DNA from: Plastoroseomonas hellenica
Lineage (GTDB): Bacteria > Pseudomonadota > Alphaproteobacteria > Acetobacterales > Acetobacteraceae
Direction of reading: 5' to 3'
Length of the DNA: 64,000 bases
NCBI RefSeq assembly: GCF_018129085.1
Contig: NZ_JAAGBB010000001.1
Coordinates: 1-64,000 of the forward strand
Shown in pieces: positions 1 to 8,960 of the stretch. Numbering within the stretch: position 1 is the stretch's first letter; each line of letters starts with the position of its first letter. The notes under the pieces are model-generated. The model searched no databases. It saw only the letters and a program-made list of their open reading frames with translations, and was not told the origin of the DNA. The position numbers and the translations under genes were made by a program.

Positions 1-1968
1 CGCGGCGCCAAGCCCGGGACCACCCGGCGCGCCTGCCTGCGGCGGCCCACCCTGTGGGGCTCCACCAGGGCCGGCCTGCGGCGGCCCGCCCTGCGGACCC
101 GACGCCGCCTGCGGAACGCCGCCCTGGGCCAGGTCAGGCCGTCCCGCCTGTCCTTGCGGGCCGAAGCCGGGCCGGCCGGCGGTCAACGGCACATGGGTCT
201 GTGGCGGCGGACCGTCGCGGCGCGGCGTCGCCATCACGCTGCCTGGTGGCACCCCGATGCGCCCGGCCACTGCGCGTGTCACGCCCAGGGTCTGGCCGGA
301 AGGCGGCGGCGGCGCGGCAAGCGTCGGCGCCCCGCCGGGACCGCCGGGGCGCGGACCGAAGCCGGGCGGCATGACCACCCCGGCCTGCGGCACGCCGCGC
401 AATGGGCGGCTGCCGGTCATGTCGGGCGCCGACACCGCGGTCAGCGCGACGCGGTTCGCGAAGGGTCCTTCGAAGGCGCGCGGCGGCGGGCCGAAGCCCG
501 GACGCGGACCGGGCGGCCCGCCGAAGCCCGGACGCGGCCCCGCCCATTCGCGGCGATACTCGCGCCAGCGCCGCTCCGGATCGCGGGGATCGCGCACCGC
601 GAAGAAGTTCACCCCCCGCACATAGCGCGGCGAGGCGCGGAACCAAGGGTAGTAAGGCTCGCGCGGGCCCAGCGGCACCCAGGCGACGCCAGGGCCCCGC
701 GGCCCGAGCGCCACGCCGCCCACGAAGGCGACCAGCGCCGGCGCCCAGATCGGGCGCCGCGGGCGCCAAGCCTCCTCGACGACCACGACCCGCTCCGGCT
801 GCGGCGCCCAGGCCCAGCGCGGCCCGATCTGCACCCAGCGGCCGTAGTGGAAGGGCGCGAAGCCCCAGGGGCGGTCGTCGAGCCAGGTCCAGCCCCAGGG
901 ATCGCGCCAGACCCAGCGGCCCTGGCGATAGGGAACCCAGCTCGCCTCAACTTCGGGATACCAGACGTCGCCATAGTCCGGGTTGCGGTCCCAGCGACCA
1001 TAGAGGCCGAGATCCTCGGCGCCGGTCATTTGGCGAGCCACGGCCGGCGTCGGTGCCTTGGCGGAGAGGGCCGTCGCCCAGGCGATCAGCGGCATCGCGA
1101 CCGCGGCGCGCGCGAGCGTCGGGGCCTCCCTCTCGAAAACCAGCGCCTGCCCGGGGCCGAGCGGCTGCTCCAGCGTCTGCGCCACGAACCGGGCTTCGCC
1201 GTCGAGGACGCTGAAGCGGGCCGGACGGAAGCCGCCCGGTGCTTCCGGCGGCTGCCCGGCCTCCACCAGGTAGCGGCCATCGCCGGTGATCACGAGGCTG
1301 CCGCTCGGGGTGACGATCTCGATCGTCTCCTGCTCCAGCAGGCCCTGCGCCTCGAAGTAAACGCTGCCGCGCGGCAAGGTCACGACCGTGCCGCCGTCAT
1401 CGAGCCGCGCGAATTGGAAGTCGCTGCCGCCATCGAGGGCGATGCGGGTCTGGTTCACCTGCAGCGCGGCGCGCGCGCCGGGGGCGGTGTAGATCGCGTT
1501 GCCGGCGACAAGCGGGATATTCGCCTGGGCCGGTGTCCAGTCCTCCTCGCCGGAGGGGCGGAAGCCGACATTGCCCTGGATGCGCGCGAGCCGGCCGACG
1601 CGGGCCGGCGGCTCCTCCGCGGTCTCGCCATCCTCGTCCGGTGCAGGCTGCGCTGCCTGGCCCTGGGGCGGGGTGGGGCTGCCGGGCACGGGTTGGCCGG
1701 GCGGCGGCCCGGCTTCCGCTGCCGGCGGCTCCGCCTCGACCGGCGGCGGTCCGGCTTCGGCTGCCGGCGGGGGAGCCGCTTCCGGCGGCTCCTCCTGCGG
1801 CGCGGGCGCGATGCCGCCCGGCTTCGGCGGCCGCTCCGTGGTGGTGGCCGACGGCTGGCCCTTGCCTTGCGCTGCCAGGCCGGGAACACCCGTCAGCAGC
1901 GCGATCGGCAGGGCAGCGATGGCAGCCCGCCGCAGGGTGCGGCGGGGTCGGCGATGCGACTGGCTCAC
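1..1968 (-). CDS. FecR-domain / DUF6600-like exported protein (3' end outside window)
   Basis: The gene runs off the left edge, so only the first 656 codons are visible. I chose a GTG start because an AGAGGAT-type ribosome site precedes it, whereas a nearby ATG reads into a stop. An arginine-rich signal peptide (about residues 1-34) is followed by a Pro/Ala/Glu linker. A FecR-like beta domain lies at about 122-210 (motifs GRLARIQGNV and VTLPRGSVYFEAQG). A Trp/Tyr-rich region at about 319-384 (GRWVWRDPWGWTWLDD, GFAPFHYGRWV) is typical of DUF6600 proteins. From about residue 474 the chain is built of Pro/Gly repeats such as RPGFG. Family knowledge gives a periplasmic or surface location but no enzymatic role. 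It could be envelope sensing or scaffolding; the domain call is firm and the function is unknown. Confidence 0.75.
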   Translation of the reverse strand, partial: MSQSHRRPRRTLRRAAIAALPIALLTGVPGLAAQGKGQPSATTTERPPKPGGIAPAPQEEPPEAAPPPAAEAGPPPVEAEPPAAEAGPPPGQPVPGSPTPPQGQAAQPAPDEDGETAEEPPARVGRLARIQGNVGFRPSGEEDWTPAQANIPLVAGNAIYTAPGARAALQVNQTRIALDGGSDFQFARLDDGGTVVTLPRGSVYFEAQGLLEQETIEIVTPSGSLVITGDGRYLVEAGQPPEAPGGFRPARFSVLDGEARFVAQTLEQPLGPGQALVFEREAPTLARAAVAMPLIAWATALSAKAPTPAVARQMTGAEDLGLYGRWDRNPDYGDVWYPEVEASWVPYRQGRWVWRDPWGWTWLDDRPWGFAPFHYGRWVQIGPRWAWAPQPERVVVVEEAWRPRRPIWAPALVAFVGGVALGPRGPGVAWVPLGPREPYYPWFRASPRYVRGVNFFAVRDPRDPERRWREYRREWAGPRPGFGGPPGPRPGFGPPPRAFEGPFANRVALTAVSAPDMTGSRPLRGVPQAGVVMPPGFGPRPGGPGGAPTLAAPPPPSGQTLGVTRAVAGRIGVPPGSVMATPRRDGPPPQTHVPLTAGRPGFGPQGQAGRPDLAQGGVPQAASGPQGGPPQAGPGGAPQGGPPQAGAPGGPGLGAA

Positions 1969-2126
1969 GGTTCCATCCTCTTGGCGCCGGGCAAGCCGGC
2001 GCGTCATGAGAATCACTTGGAACCGCCATCGTGGAGAAACCATGGCAGCCATTTGGCAGGCGGCACCACAGTGCGGCGATGCGCGCCCTTGTGATGCCGC
2101 CGGATTGGGCCCAGCTCGTGCTTGGC

Positions 2127-3743
2127 TCAGCCCATGCTGATCGGCGTCAGGTCCTGGAACCAGCTCTGTGCCTGCACAAAGCCGCGCACGCGGGTGTTCA
2201 TGGCGCGCGGATTCATGTCGTGGGCCACGAAGAGCATCAGCGCGTCGTCCAACACCTTGTCGTGCAACTCCTTCAGCAACGCGTCCTGCGCCGCGGGTTC
2301 GAAGGTCTGGTAGATGCGGTTGATCAGCCCGTCATAATCAGGGTCGTTCAGGTAGCCCCAGTTGTTCGCCGCCGGCGGCACCAGGTCCGACTTCAGCAGG
2401 CGGATCAGCGCCGTGTAGGGATCGAGCGCGGTGTAGCTCACGTTGATCGCGGTGCAGCCGCGCACCGATGGCGACCGCGCCCCCTCCCGCCAGGTCGAGA
2501 GCAGGGTGTTCCATTCGAACACCTCGAAGGTGATCTCGATGCCGACTTCCTTGAGCTGCTGCTGCAGGGCTTCGTTCATCGCCAGCGGCTGCATCTGGCC
2601 GGAGCCGGAGGAGGAGATCGCGACCTTGGTGCGCATCGGGTTGCGCGGCGTGATCCCGGCTTCGGCCAGCAATGCGCGGGCGGCGTTCGGGTTGTAGGCG
2701 AGGCGCGGGCTGCGCACCGGATTCCAGGGGCCGCCGACTGGCACCAGCCCGCCGCCTTCCAGCATCATGCCGCCCAGCATGTCCTTCATGCCGCTGCGGT
2801 CGATTGCCAGGTTGGCGGCGCGGCGCACGCGCAGATCGCGCCAGGGCGAACCCTCGAGCAGCGAGAAGTGCCAGGTCCAGTTGTGGCCGTATTGGTTGGA
2901 GGTGATGTTGAGGCCCGCTTGCCGCAGCGCCGGGATGGCGTCGGGCGGCGGCGCCTCGATGAAGTCCACCTGGTTGGAACGCAGCGCAGCGACGCGGGTA
3001 TTGGGTTCCGGCAAGGGCATCAGCGTCACGCGGCCGACCTTCGGGATGCGCGCCGCTTCCCAGTAATCCGGATTGCGCACCAGCACCGCGCGTTCGCGGA
3101 TGTTGAAGCTCTCCAGCTTGAAGGGACCGGTGCCGACCGGCTGGTTGAGGAAGCGGTCATTGTCGCGCCCCGCCGCTTCCCACGCCTGCTGATTGGTGAT
3201 GCCGACCCAGGTGGCACCATAGGGCACCAGGCTGTCGACGACGCGGGTCTCGATGATGAAGGTGTTCGGCCCTTCGGCGTACCACTTCGCGATGGTCGGC
3301 ATGCGGCTGCGCACCTGGGCGGAGCCGCGCGCATCGTAATGCGGCGCGTCGTTCTTGAAGCAGCGATCGTAGGAGAAGGCGACGTCCTCGGCGGTCAGGA
3401 TCTTGCCGTCATGGAACTTCACGCCCTCGCGGATGGTGAAGATCCAGCGCTTGGGATCGTTGGGATCGATCCGCCACGCGGTCGCCAGGCCCGGGCGCAG
3501 CGGCGCCGGCCCATCAGCCTTCGACAGGTCCCACATGACCAGGTGGTCGTAGAGGGTGATGCCCATGAAGCGATGACCTTCGGCGCCCTGGTCGGGCATG
3601 CCGTTGGGAAGCGGCACCGCCGACGCCGTCATGCCGACGCGGAGGTTCGTGTTCGGCGTGCCCTGGGCATGGGCCAGATCCCAGGGCAGGGCGCTTGCCG
3701 CAGCGACGGCAAGCAGGCCGCGGCGGCTGGTGCGGAGGGTCAT
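2127..3743 (-). CDS. ABC transporter substrate-binding protein, family 5 (peptide/oligopeptide type)
   Basis: This 538-aa periplasmic binding protein belongs to the SBP_bac_5 family (DppA/OppA type). The N-terminus carries a twin-arginine-like signal, TSRRGLLAVAAASALP, ending in AHA. The mature protein has family landmarks such as FTIREGVKFHDGK and EDVAFSYDRC. I placed the start at the ATG preceded by GGAG; an upstream in-frame ATG would put 30 unlikely residues before the signal. It is divergent from a Bug-type binding protein across 183 bp. That gap is AT-rich and contains a TATAAT hexamer reading towards this gene (3839-3834), without a good -35. No permease or ATPase gene is adjacent, so it must share transporter subunits encoded elsewhere. 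It is related to the proteins at 5224 and 6934 but more divergent than they are from each other. Confidence 0.9.
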   Translation of the reverse strand: MTLRTSRRGLLAVAAASALPWDLAHAQGTPNTNLRVGMTASAVPLPNGMPDQGAEGHRFMGITLYDHLVMWDLSKADGPAPLRPGLATAWRIDPNDPKRWIFTIREGVKFHDGKILTAEDVAFSYDRCFKNDAPHYDARGSAQVRSRMPTIAKWYAEGPNTFIIETRVVDSLVPYGATWVGITNQQAWEAAGRDNDRFLNQPVGTGPFKLESFNIRERAVLVRNPDYWEAARIPKVGRVTLMPLPEPNTRVAALRSNQVDFIEAPPPDAIPALRQAGLNITSNQYGHNWTWHFSLLEGSPWRDLRVRRAANLAIDRSGMKDMLGGMMLEGGGLVPVGGPWNPVRSPRLAYNPNAARALLAEAGITPRNPMRTKVAISSSGSGQMQPLAMNEALQQQLKEVGIEITFEVFEWNTLLSTWREGARSPSVRGCTAINVSYTALDPYTALIRLLKSDLVPPAANNWGYLNDPDYDGLINRIYQTFEPAAQDALLKELHDKVLDDALMLFVAHDMNPRAMNTRVRGFVQAQSWFQDLTPISMG

Positions 3744-3926
3744 CGGATAAGCTCCGGGGTGTTGCGGTGCAGCAAGTCTGCCGTGTTGCCACAAAGAAAG
3801 GCAATCCGGTATCGAGAGGCAGTTTTGGATCAATTATAAAGCAATATGGCTAATTCATGAGCTGATCTCGACGCTTGTCTGTCACCGGCGGCGTGTCACT
3901 CTCCGTGCCAGATTCGGGGGAAACGC

Positions 3927-4898
3927 ATGACCGACCGTCGCAGCCTGCTGCTTGCGGGCCTTGCTGCCGGCATCCTGCCGCGCGCGGCCAGCGCTCAGGG
4001 GGAATGGCCGGCCCGGCCGGTCACCATGGTGACTGGCTATGCACCGGGGGGCGTGACCGACCTTGCCACCCGGGCCATCGCGGAACGCATCCAGCGCGAG
4101 CTCGGCCAGCCGATCGTGGTCGATCCGAAGCCGGGCGGCGCCACCTCCGTCTCCGCGACCCAGGTCGCGCAGAGCCGGCCGGATGGCCACACGCTGCTGA
4201 TGGGCACGACCTCGCTCGCCATCAATCCGGCGCTGCAGCCGGGCCTGACGCCGCGCGATCCGCGGCAGGAACTGGCGCCGGTCGGCATGGCCTATCGCAC
4301 GCCTTTCGTGCTGCACCTGCATCCGGATGTGCCGGCGCGCAGCACGGCGGAGCTGATCGCCTATGCCAAGGCCAATCCCGGCCGGCTGAATTTCGGCAGC
4401 TCCGGCACCGGCGCGGTGAACCACCTCTGCCTCGAGATGTTCCGCCGCGAGGCCGGGATCGATGTCGTGCACATCCCCTATCGCGGCGGCGCGCCGGCGC
4501 TGATCGATCTGCGGGCAGGGCGCATCCAGGGCATGTTCGCCGCCGTGCTCGAAGCGCTGCCGGTGGTGCGGGAAGGCGCCACGCGTGCGATCGCCATCTC
4601 CTCGAAGGACCGCCTGCCGCTGCTGCCGGATGTGCCCCCGGTGGCGGAGACGCTGGCGGGCTTCGACGGCGTCTTCTGGCAGGGCCTCTTCGCACCGGTC
4701 GGCACGCCGCAGCCGGTGCTCGACCGACTCGGTGCCGTGCTGCGCGTCGCGACCGAGGATGCCGGCCTGCGCGCCAGGCTGGCCGAGCAGGGCGTCGCGC
4801 TGCAGACCGGCGATGCCGCCTTCCTGGCGCGGCTCCTTGCGACGGAGACGGAGAGCTGGGGCCGCCTGATCCGCGACGCCGGCATCCGCCCCGAATGA
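3927..4898 (+). CDS. Bug-family (TctC-like) tripartite tricarboxylate receptor protein
   Basis: This 323-aa protein is a periplasmic solute receptor of the Bug/TctC family. It has a signal peptide (MTDRRSLLLAGLAAGILPRA) and the typical start of the mature chain, WPARPVTMVTGYAPGGVTD. The family hallmarks GHTLLMGTTSLAINPAL, IPYRGGAPALIDL and the closing ESWGRLIRDAGIRPE type end are present. The start has a GGGGG-AAA ribosome site. Bug receptors bind small carboxylates or amides and are often orphan, as here: no TctA or TctB genes are near. The stop codon overlaps an ATGATG that may start the small lipoprotein downstream. The ligand cannot be read from sequence. Confidence 0.92.
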   Translation: MTDRRSLLLAGLAAGILPRAASAQGEWPARPVTMVTGYAPGGVTDLATRAIAERIQRELGQPIVVDPKPGGATSVSATQVAQSRPDGHTLLMGTTSLAINPALQPGLTPRDPRQELAPVGMAYRTPFVLHLHPDVPARSTAELIAYAKANPGRLNFGSSGTGAVNHLCLEMFRREAGIDVVHIPYRGGAPALIDLRAGRIQGMFAAVLEALPVVREGATRAIAISSKDRLPLLPDVPPVAETLAGFDGVFWQGLFAPVGTPQPVLDRLGAVLRVATEDAGLRARLAEQGVALQTGDAAFLARLLATETESWGRLIRDAGIRPE

Positions 4899-5209
4899 TG
4901 CTGAGAGATCGCTTGGAAACAGCTGCGGGTCGGCCTGTCGGGTCTTTTCCGCCCCTGCCGCGCCGTCTTCCTCGCCGATGCCATCAGCATCGGCTGCGTC
5001 AGCCGACACGCCAGGGACGAAAAATCCCTCGTCACGCCTCCGCCGCCGCCGTTTCCAAGCGATCTCTGCGGCTCCTCGCCATCGCCGCCCTGCTGCTGCT
5101 CGGCGGCTGTACCTCCTGCGGCCTCAACGGCGGCTGGGAGCGCGCCTTCAATCCCTTCTGCGTGGAGAGCAAGCGCGCTCCCGCGCCGCCGGCCCCGGCC
5201 GACCCATGA
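4895..5209 (+). CDS. small putative lipoprotein whose 5' part is formed by an inserted repeat
   Basis: The last 50 codons read as a clean lipoprotein: KRSLRLLAIAALLLLGGCTSCG, with LGGC as lipobox, followed by a short Cys-containing tail and a Pro/Ala end. No ATG, GTG or TTG lies directly in front of the signal. The only in-frame start is the ATGATG that overlaps the receptor gene stop, and the path from there runs through the 164-bp inverted-repeat element. I infer that the element landed at or near the original start. The gene may now be expressed as a 104-aa fusion by stop-start coupling, may use a non-standard start such as CTG, or may be a dead remnant. I do not recognise the mature protein beyond the lipoprotein signal. 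Confidence 0.4.
   Translation: MMLRDRLETAAGRPVGSFPPLPRRLPRRCHQHRLRQPTRQGRKIPRHASAAAVSKRSLRLLAIAALLLLGGCTSCGLNGGWERAFNPFCVESKRAPAPPAPADP
4904..5067. repeat. 164-bp structured element with 17-bp perfect terminal inverted repeats (MITE-like)
   Basis: The ends are AGAGATCGCTTGGAAAC (4904-4920) and its exact reverse complement (5051-5067). Inside are two further hairpins: GCCGATG/CATCGGC (4974-4980 and 4988-4994) and AGGGA/TCCCT (5013-5017 and 5025-5029). The element starts six bases after the receptor stop codon and ends within the coding sequence of a lipoprotein signal peptide. I see no clear target-site duplication. A non-autonomous mobile element or a REP/RNA-structured repeat both fit. No second copy was noticed in this window. 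Confidence 0.6.
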
Positions 5210-5223
5210 CGGAGCAACGATCC

Positions 5224-6831
5224 ATGAGACCCATCAAGGCCGCGGCGCTCGCCGCTGCCACCGTGCTCGCCATGGCCGTGCCGGCGGCGGCGCAACAGCC
5301 GCGGACATTGCGCATCGCGATGACCGCGAGCGACGTGCCGACCACCACCGGCATGCCGAACAACGGCTACGAAGGGATGCGCTTCCTGGGCTATCCGGTG
5401 TTCGAATCCCTGATCCTCTGGGATCTCTCGAACCCGGCCCAGGCGGCCGGCGTGCGGCCGGGACTCGCGGAGCGGTACGAGCAGGACGCCAACGACCCCA
5501 AAGTCTGGCGCTTTCAGCTCCGCCGCGGCGTCACCTTCCATGATGGCGCACCCTTCAACGCCGATGCGGTGATCTGGAACCTCGATCGCTTCTTCCGCAC
5601 CGACAGCCCGCAGGCCGATGCGGCCGGCGGCGCGATCGTGCGCGGCCGCGTCGCAGGCCTTGAGAGCTATCGGAAGATCGACGAATTCACCGTCGAGATG
5701 ACGACGGTGCGGCCGATCTCCTACTGGCCCTACCTCGTGGTCTATATCCTCTACACCTCGCCGCAGAGCTTCGAGCAGGCGGGGCGCGACTGGGGACGTG
5801 TCGCATCGCTTCCCGCCGCCGGCACCGGGCCTTTTCGCCTGACCCGCTTCGTGCCGCGCCAGCAGGCGGAGCTCACCCGCCACGACAATTACTGGGACGC
5901 CAACAACCGGGCTCGGCTGGAGCGCATCACCCTGCTGCCGATGCCGGAGGCGAACACGCGGCTCGCCGCGCTGCGCTCCGGTCAGGTGGACTGGATCGAG
6001 GTGCCGCCCCCCGATGCGGTGCAGTCGCTGCGCGGCGCCGGCTTCACCATCTCGACCGGCAGCTACCCGCATGTCTGGCCCTGGGTCTTCGCAGCCGGCC
6101 GCGCCGGCAGCGCGGTCGCCGATGTGCGGGTGCGGCAGGCGCTGAATTACTGCATCGACCGCGAAGGGATGGTGGCGCTGCTGAACGGCCTGGCCGAGCC
6201 CTCGGTCGCCTTCTTCAAGCCGAACGACCCGGCCTTCGGCAACCCGCAGAACCGCTACCGGCTGGATGCGGCGCGCGGCCGCGCCCTGCTGGCCGAGGCC
6301 GGCTACAATGCCCAGCGCCCGCTGCGGCTGCGCGTCGGGATCTCCAACTCCGGCTCCGGCCAGATGCTGCCGCTGCCGATGAACGAGTTCCTGCAGGCCT
6401 CCCTGAAGGAGAATTGCGGCGTCGACATCGCCTTCGAGGTGGTGGAGTGGAACACCCTGCTCGGCGCGCTGCGCGCCGCGCCGGACCAGCCGGCCTGGCT
6501 CGGTACCGATGCGGTGAACATCAGCCTGGTGTCGTCGGACCCGTCGCAGATGGCCCGCTGGTTCCTGGGCGTGAACGCCTCCCCGCGCGGCTCCAATGCC
6601 GGCCATTGGCGCGACGAGGCCTTCGATGCTGCCTTCACCGCGCTGGAGCAGGAGCGCGACCCCGCCCGCATCACCGAGCTTCTGGCGCGGGCGCATGAGC
6701 GCCTGGTCGACAATCCGCCCTGGCTCTGGATCGTGCACGACCTCAATCCCCGGGCCATGTCCCGGCGCGTGCGCAATTTCACCCCGGCCCAGAGCTGGTT
6801 CCAGGACCTGACCCGGATCGAGGTGCAATAG
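5224..6831 (+). CDS. ABC transporter substrate-binding protein, family 5 (paralogue 2)
   Basis: This 535-aa SBP_bac_5 protein has a Sec signal (MRPIKAAALAAATVLAMAVP, cleavage after AAAQQ). Mature landmarks include FQLRRGVTFHDGAPFNAD, TGPFRLTRFVPR and the closing NPRAMSRRVRNF. The chosen ATG has GGAG upstream; an in-frame ATG six codons earlier lacks a ribosome site. The neighbour at 6934 is an obvious tandem duplicate sharing long identical stretches (for example PMPEANTRLAALRSGQVDW). Peptides, opines, glycosides or nickel complexes are all possible ligands for this family. No partner transporter genes are nearby, so the two receptors probably feed a transporter encoded elsewhere. Confidence 0.92.
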   Translation: MRPIKAAALAAATVLAMAVPAAAQQPRTLRIAMTASDVPTTTGMPNNGYEGMRFLGYPVFESLILWDLSNPAQAAGVRPGLAERYEQDANDPKVWRFQLRRGVTFHDGAPFNADAVIWNLDRFFRTDSPQADAAGGAIVRGRVAGLESYRKIDEFTVEMTTVRPISYWPYLVVYILYTSPQSFEQAGRDWGRVASLPAAGTGPFRLTRFVPRQQAELTRHDNYWDANNRARLERITLLPMPEANTRLAALRSGQVDWIEVPPPDAVQSLRGAGFTISTGSYPHVWPWVFAAGRAGSAVADVRVRQALNYCIDREGMVALLNGLAEPSVAFFKPNDPAFGNPQNRYRLDAARGRALLAEAGYNAQRPLRLRVGISNSGSGQMLPLPMNEFLQASLKENCGVDIAFEVVEWNTLLGALRAAPDQPAWLGTDAVNISLVSSDPSQMARWFLGVNASPRGSNAGHWRDEAFDAAFTALEQERDPARITELLARAHERLVDNPPWLWIVHDLNPRAMSRRVRNFTPAQSWFQDLTRIEVQ

Positions 6832-6852
6832 ACCGGGACGCGCCCGGCCTGC

Positions 6853-6913
6853 GGCCGGAGCGGCTCCGGCCCACGCCTTGCATGTCTCGTCGCCGGCGGT
6901 GTTTCGCCGCCGG
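6853..6913. terminator. pair of stable hairpins between the tandem binding-protein genes
   Basis: GGCCGGAG (6853-6860) pairs with CTCCGGCC (6864-6871) across a 3-nt loop. A second stem, CCGGCGG/CCGCCGG, lies at 6893-6899 and 6907-6913. Neither is followed by a T-tract, so they may act as attenuating or mRNA-stabilising structures instead of a full intrinsic terminator. Confidence 0.45.
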
Positions 6914-6933
6914 TCGGACGAGGAGATCTGGGG

Positions 6934-8553
6934 ATGGTGTTTTCGCCCGTGCGCCTTCTGGGCGCTACGGTCCTAGCCGTGTCGGGTGTGCTGGCTGGCG
7001 CTCCGGCCGAGGCGCAGCAGCCGCGCACCCTCAGGATCGCGATGACGGCGGCCGACGTGCCGACCACGAGCGGCATGCCCAACAACGGCTATGAGGGCAT
7101 GCGCTTCCTCGGCTACCCGATCTTCGAGCCGCTGGTGCAGTGGGACCTCTCCCGCGCCGACCACCCGGCCGATATCCGTCCCGGCCTCGCCGAACGCTGG
7201 GAACAGGACGCCGGCAACCCCAATGTCTGGCGCTTCCACCTGCGCCGGGGTGTCACCTTCCATGACGGCACGCCGTTCAACGCCGATGCGGTGATCTGGA
7301 ACCTCGACCGCTTCTTCCGCACCGACAGCCCGCAATTCGACCAGACCGGCAGCGCCATCGCCCGCGGCCGCATCCCGGTGCTCGGCGCCTATCGCAAGAC
7401 CGACGACTTCACCGTCGAGATGGAGACCACGCGCCCGGTCTCCTACTGGCCTTATCTGGCAACGCTGATCCTCTTCACCTCGCCGGCCTCCTTCGAGCAG
7501 GGCGGGCGCGACTGGTCGCGCGTCGCGGCGCTGCCCCCGGCCGGCACCGGGCCCTTCCGCCTGACTCGCTTCGTGCCGCGCCAGTCGGCCGAGCTCGGCC
7601 GCAACGCCACCTATTGGGACGAAGCGCGGCGCCCCCGGCTCGATCGCGTGGTGCTGCTGCCGATGCCGGAGGCGAACACCCGCCTCGCCGCGCTGCGTTC
7701 GGGCCAGGTGGACTGGATCGAGGTGCCGCCGCCCGATGCCATTCCCTCATTGCGGCAGGCCGGCTTCCAGGTGGTGACCAATTCCTACCCGCATGTCTGG
7801 CCCTGGGTCTTCGCCGCCGGGCGCGCCAACAGCCCGGTGGCCGATGTCCGGGTGCGCCAGGCGCTGAACTACTGCTTCGACCGCGGTGGCATGGTCGCGC
7901 TGCTGAACGGCACGGCGGAGCCTTCCACCGGCTTCTTCAAGCCGGACGACCCGCGTTTCGGCAGCCCGCAGAACCGCTACACCCTGGACGCCACCCGCGG
8001 CCGGGCGCTGCTGGCCGAGGCCGGCTACACCGCGCAGCGGCCGCTCAGGCTGAAGATCGCGATCTCGCCTTCCGGCTCCGGCCAGATGCTGCCGCTGCCG
8101 ATGAACGAGTTCCTGCAGCAGTCCATGCGGGAGAATTGCGGCGTCGAGATCGGCTTCGAGGTCGTCGAGTGGAACACCCTGCTGGGCTCGCAGCGGGTGG
8201 CGCCCGACCAGCCGCAATGGCTGGGCGCGGATGCGACGAATATCAGCCTCGTCTCCTCCGACCCGTCACAGATGGCACGCTGGTTCCTGTCCTCGAATTT
8301 CGCGCCGCGCGGCTCCAATTCCGGGCATTGGCGCGATCAGCGCTTCGACGAGGCTTTCGCGGAGTTGGAGACCGCGACCGACCCGGCGCGTATCCAGGCG
8401 CTGCTGCGCGCCGCGCATGAGCGGCTGGTCGACGACGCGCCCTGGCTCTGGATCGTCCATGACCTCAACCCGCGCGCCATGAGCCGGCGGGTGCGCGGCT
8501 TCGTCTCCGCGCAGAGCTGGTTCCAGGACCTGACCACGGTCGAGGTCCAGTAG
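6934..8553 (+). CDS. ABC transporter substrate-binding protein, family 5 (paralogue 3)
   Basis: This 539-aa SBP_bac_5 receptor has a signal peptide (MVFSPVRLLGATVLAVSGVL, cleavage near AEAQQ). It is a close tandem paralogue of the gene at 5224, sharing the start QQPRTLRIAMTA, the central SYPHVWPWVFAAGRA block and the C-terminal WFQDLT. An AGGAG element precedes the ATG. Divergence between the two copies is scattered over the whole length, which suggests an old duplication kept for different ligands. The 58-bp gap to the downstream NIPSNAP gene suggests co-transcription. No permease or ATPase gene accompanies it. Confidence 0.92.
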   Translation: MVFSPVRLLGATVLAVSGVLAGAPAEAQQPRTLRIAMTAADVPTTSGMPNNGYEGMRFLGYPIFEPLVQWDLSRADHPADIRPGLAERWEQDAGNPNVWRFHLRRGVTFHDGTPFNADAVIWNLDRFFRTDSPQFDQTGSAIARGRIPVLGAYRKTDDFTVEMETTRPVSYWPYLATLILFTSPASFEQGGRDWSRVAALPPAGTGPFRLTRFVPRQSAELGRNATYWDEARRPRLDRVVLLPMPEANTRLAALRSGQVDWIEVPPPDAIPSLRQAGFQVVTNSYPHVWPWVFAAGRANSPVADVRVRQALNYCFDRGGMVALLNGTAEPSTGFFKPDDPRFGSPQNRYTLDATRGRALLAEAGYTAQRPLRLKIAISPSGSGQMLPLPMNEFLQQSMRENCGVEIGFEVVEWNTLLGSQRVAPDQPQWLGADATNISLVSSDPSQMARWFLSSNFAPRGSNSGHWRDQRFDEAFAELETATDPARIQALLRAAHERLVDDAPWLWIVHDLNPRAMSRRVRGFVSAQSWFQDLTTVEVQ

Positions 8554-8611
8554 GCGCGCGGCCCAAGCCAGGGCAGGATGCGGTCCTTGCCACTGGAGGA
8601 ACCGCATCCCG

Positions 8612-8944
8612 ATGATCGTCGACGTCCGCATCTACACCTGCGTGCCGAACCGCCTGGCCGATTTCGTCAAGCTCTATGAGGAAGAGGCCTGGCCGCTGCA
8701 GAAGAAGTATCTGGAGAACTGCCTCGGCTGGTACACGACGGTGGAAGGCTCGCTGAACACCGTGGTGCATCTCTGGGGCTATGCTGACCAGGGCGACCGC
8801 GAGCGGCGGCGCAATGCGATGGCCGCCGATCCGGCCTGGGGCGCCTATCTGAAGAAGGCGGCGGAGCTGGGCGTGCTCCAGAAGATGGAGAACCGCATCA
8901 CCAAGCCGACCGCCTTCTTCGAGGCTTTCCAGAAGGCGAAGTAA
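8612..8944 (+). CDS. NIPSNAP family protein
   Basis: This 110-aa soluble protein has the ferredoxin-like NIPSNAP pattern: DVRIYTCVPNRLADFVKLYE at the start and LVHLWGYAD-type strand (here TVVHLWGYADQGDRERRR) in the middle. Its length equals one NIPSNAP domain. GGAGG stands 13 nt before the ATG. Bacterial members are frequently found next to solute-binding proteins and catabolic enzymes, as here; no reaction is established for most of them. I therefore call only the family. A terminator-like inverted repeat follows the stop. Confidence 0.82.
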   Translation: MIVDVRIYTCVPNRLADFVKLYEEEAWPLQKKYLENCLGWYTTVEGSLNTVVHLWGYADQGDRERRRNAMAADPAWGAYLKKAAELGVLQKMENRITKPTAFFEAFQKAK

Positions 8945-8960
8945 GGGCGCTCCGCCGCTC

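Noticed and set aside
1-545. Tandem DNA repeat or CRISPR-like array
   Set aside because: The repetition is in-frame Pro/Gly-rich coding sequence of the FecR/DUF6600-like protein; there are no constant repeats with unique spacers.
154-2094. 646-aa plus-strand reading over the first gene
   Set aside because: The minus strand encodes a signal peptide, FecR and DUF6600-like motifs; the plus reading has none.
4904-5067. Simple intrinsic terminator after the Bug receptor gene
   Set aside because: The 17-bp arms are 130 nt apart with further internal stems and no T-tract, which fits a structured repeat better than a terminator.
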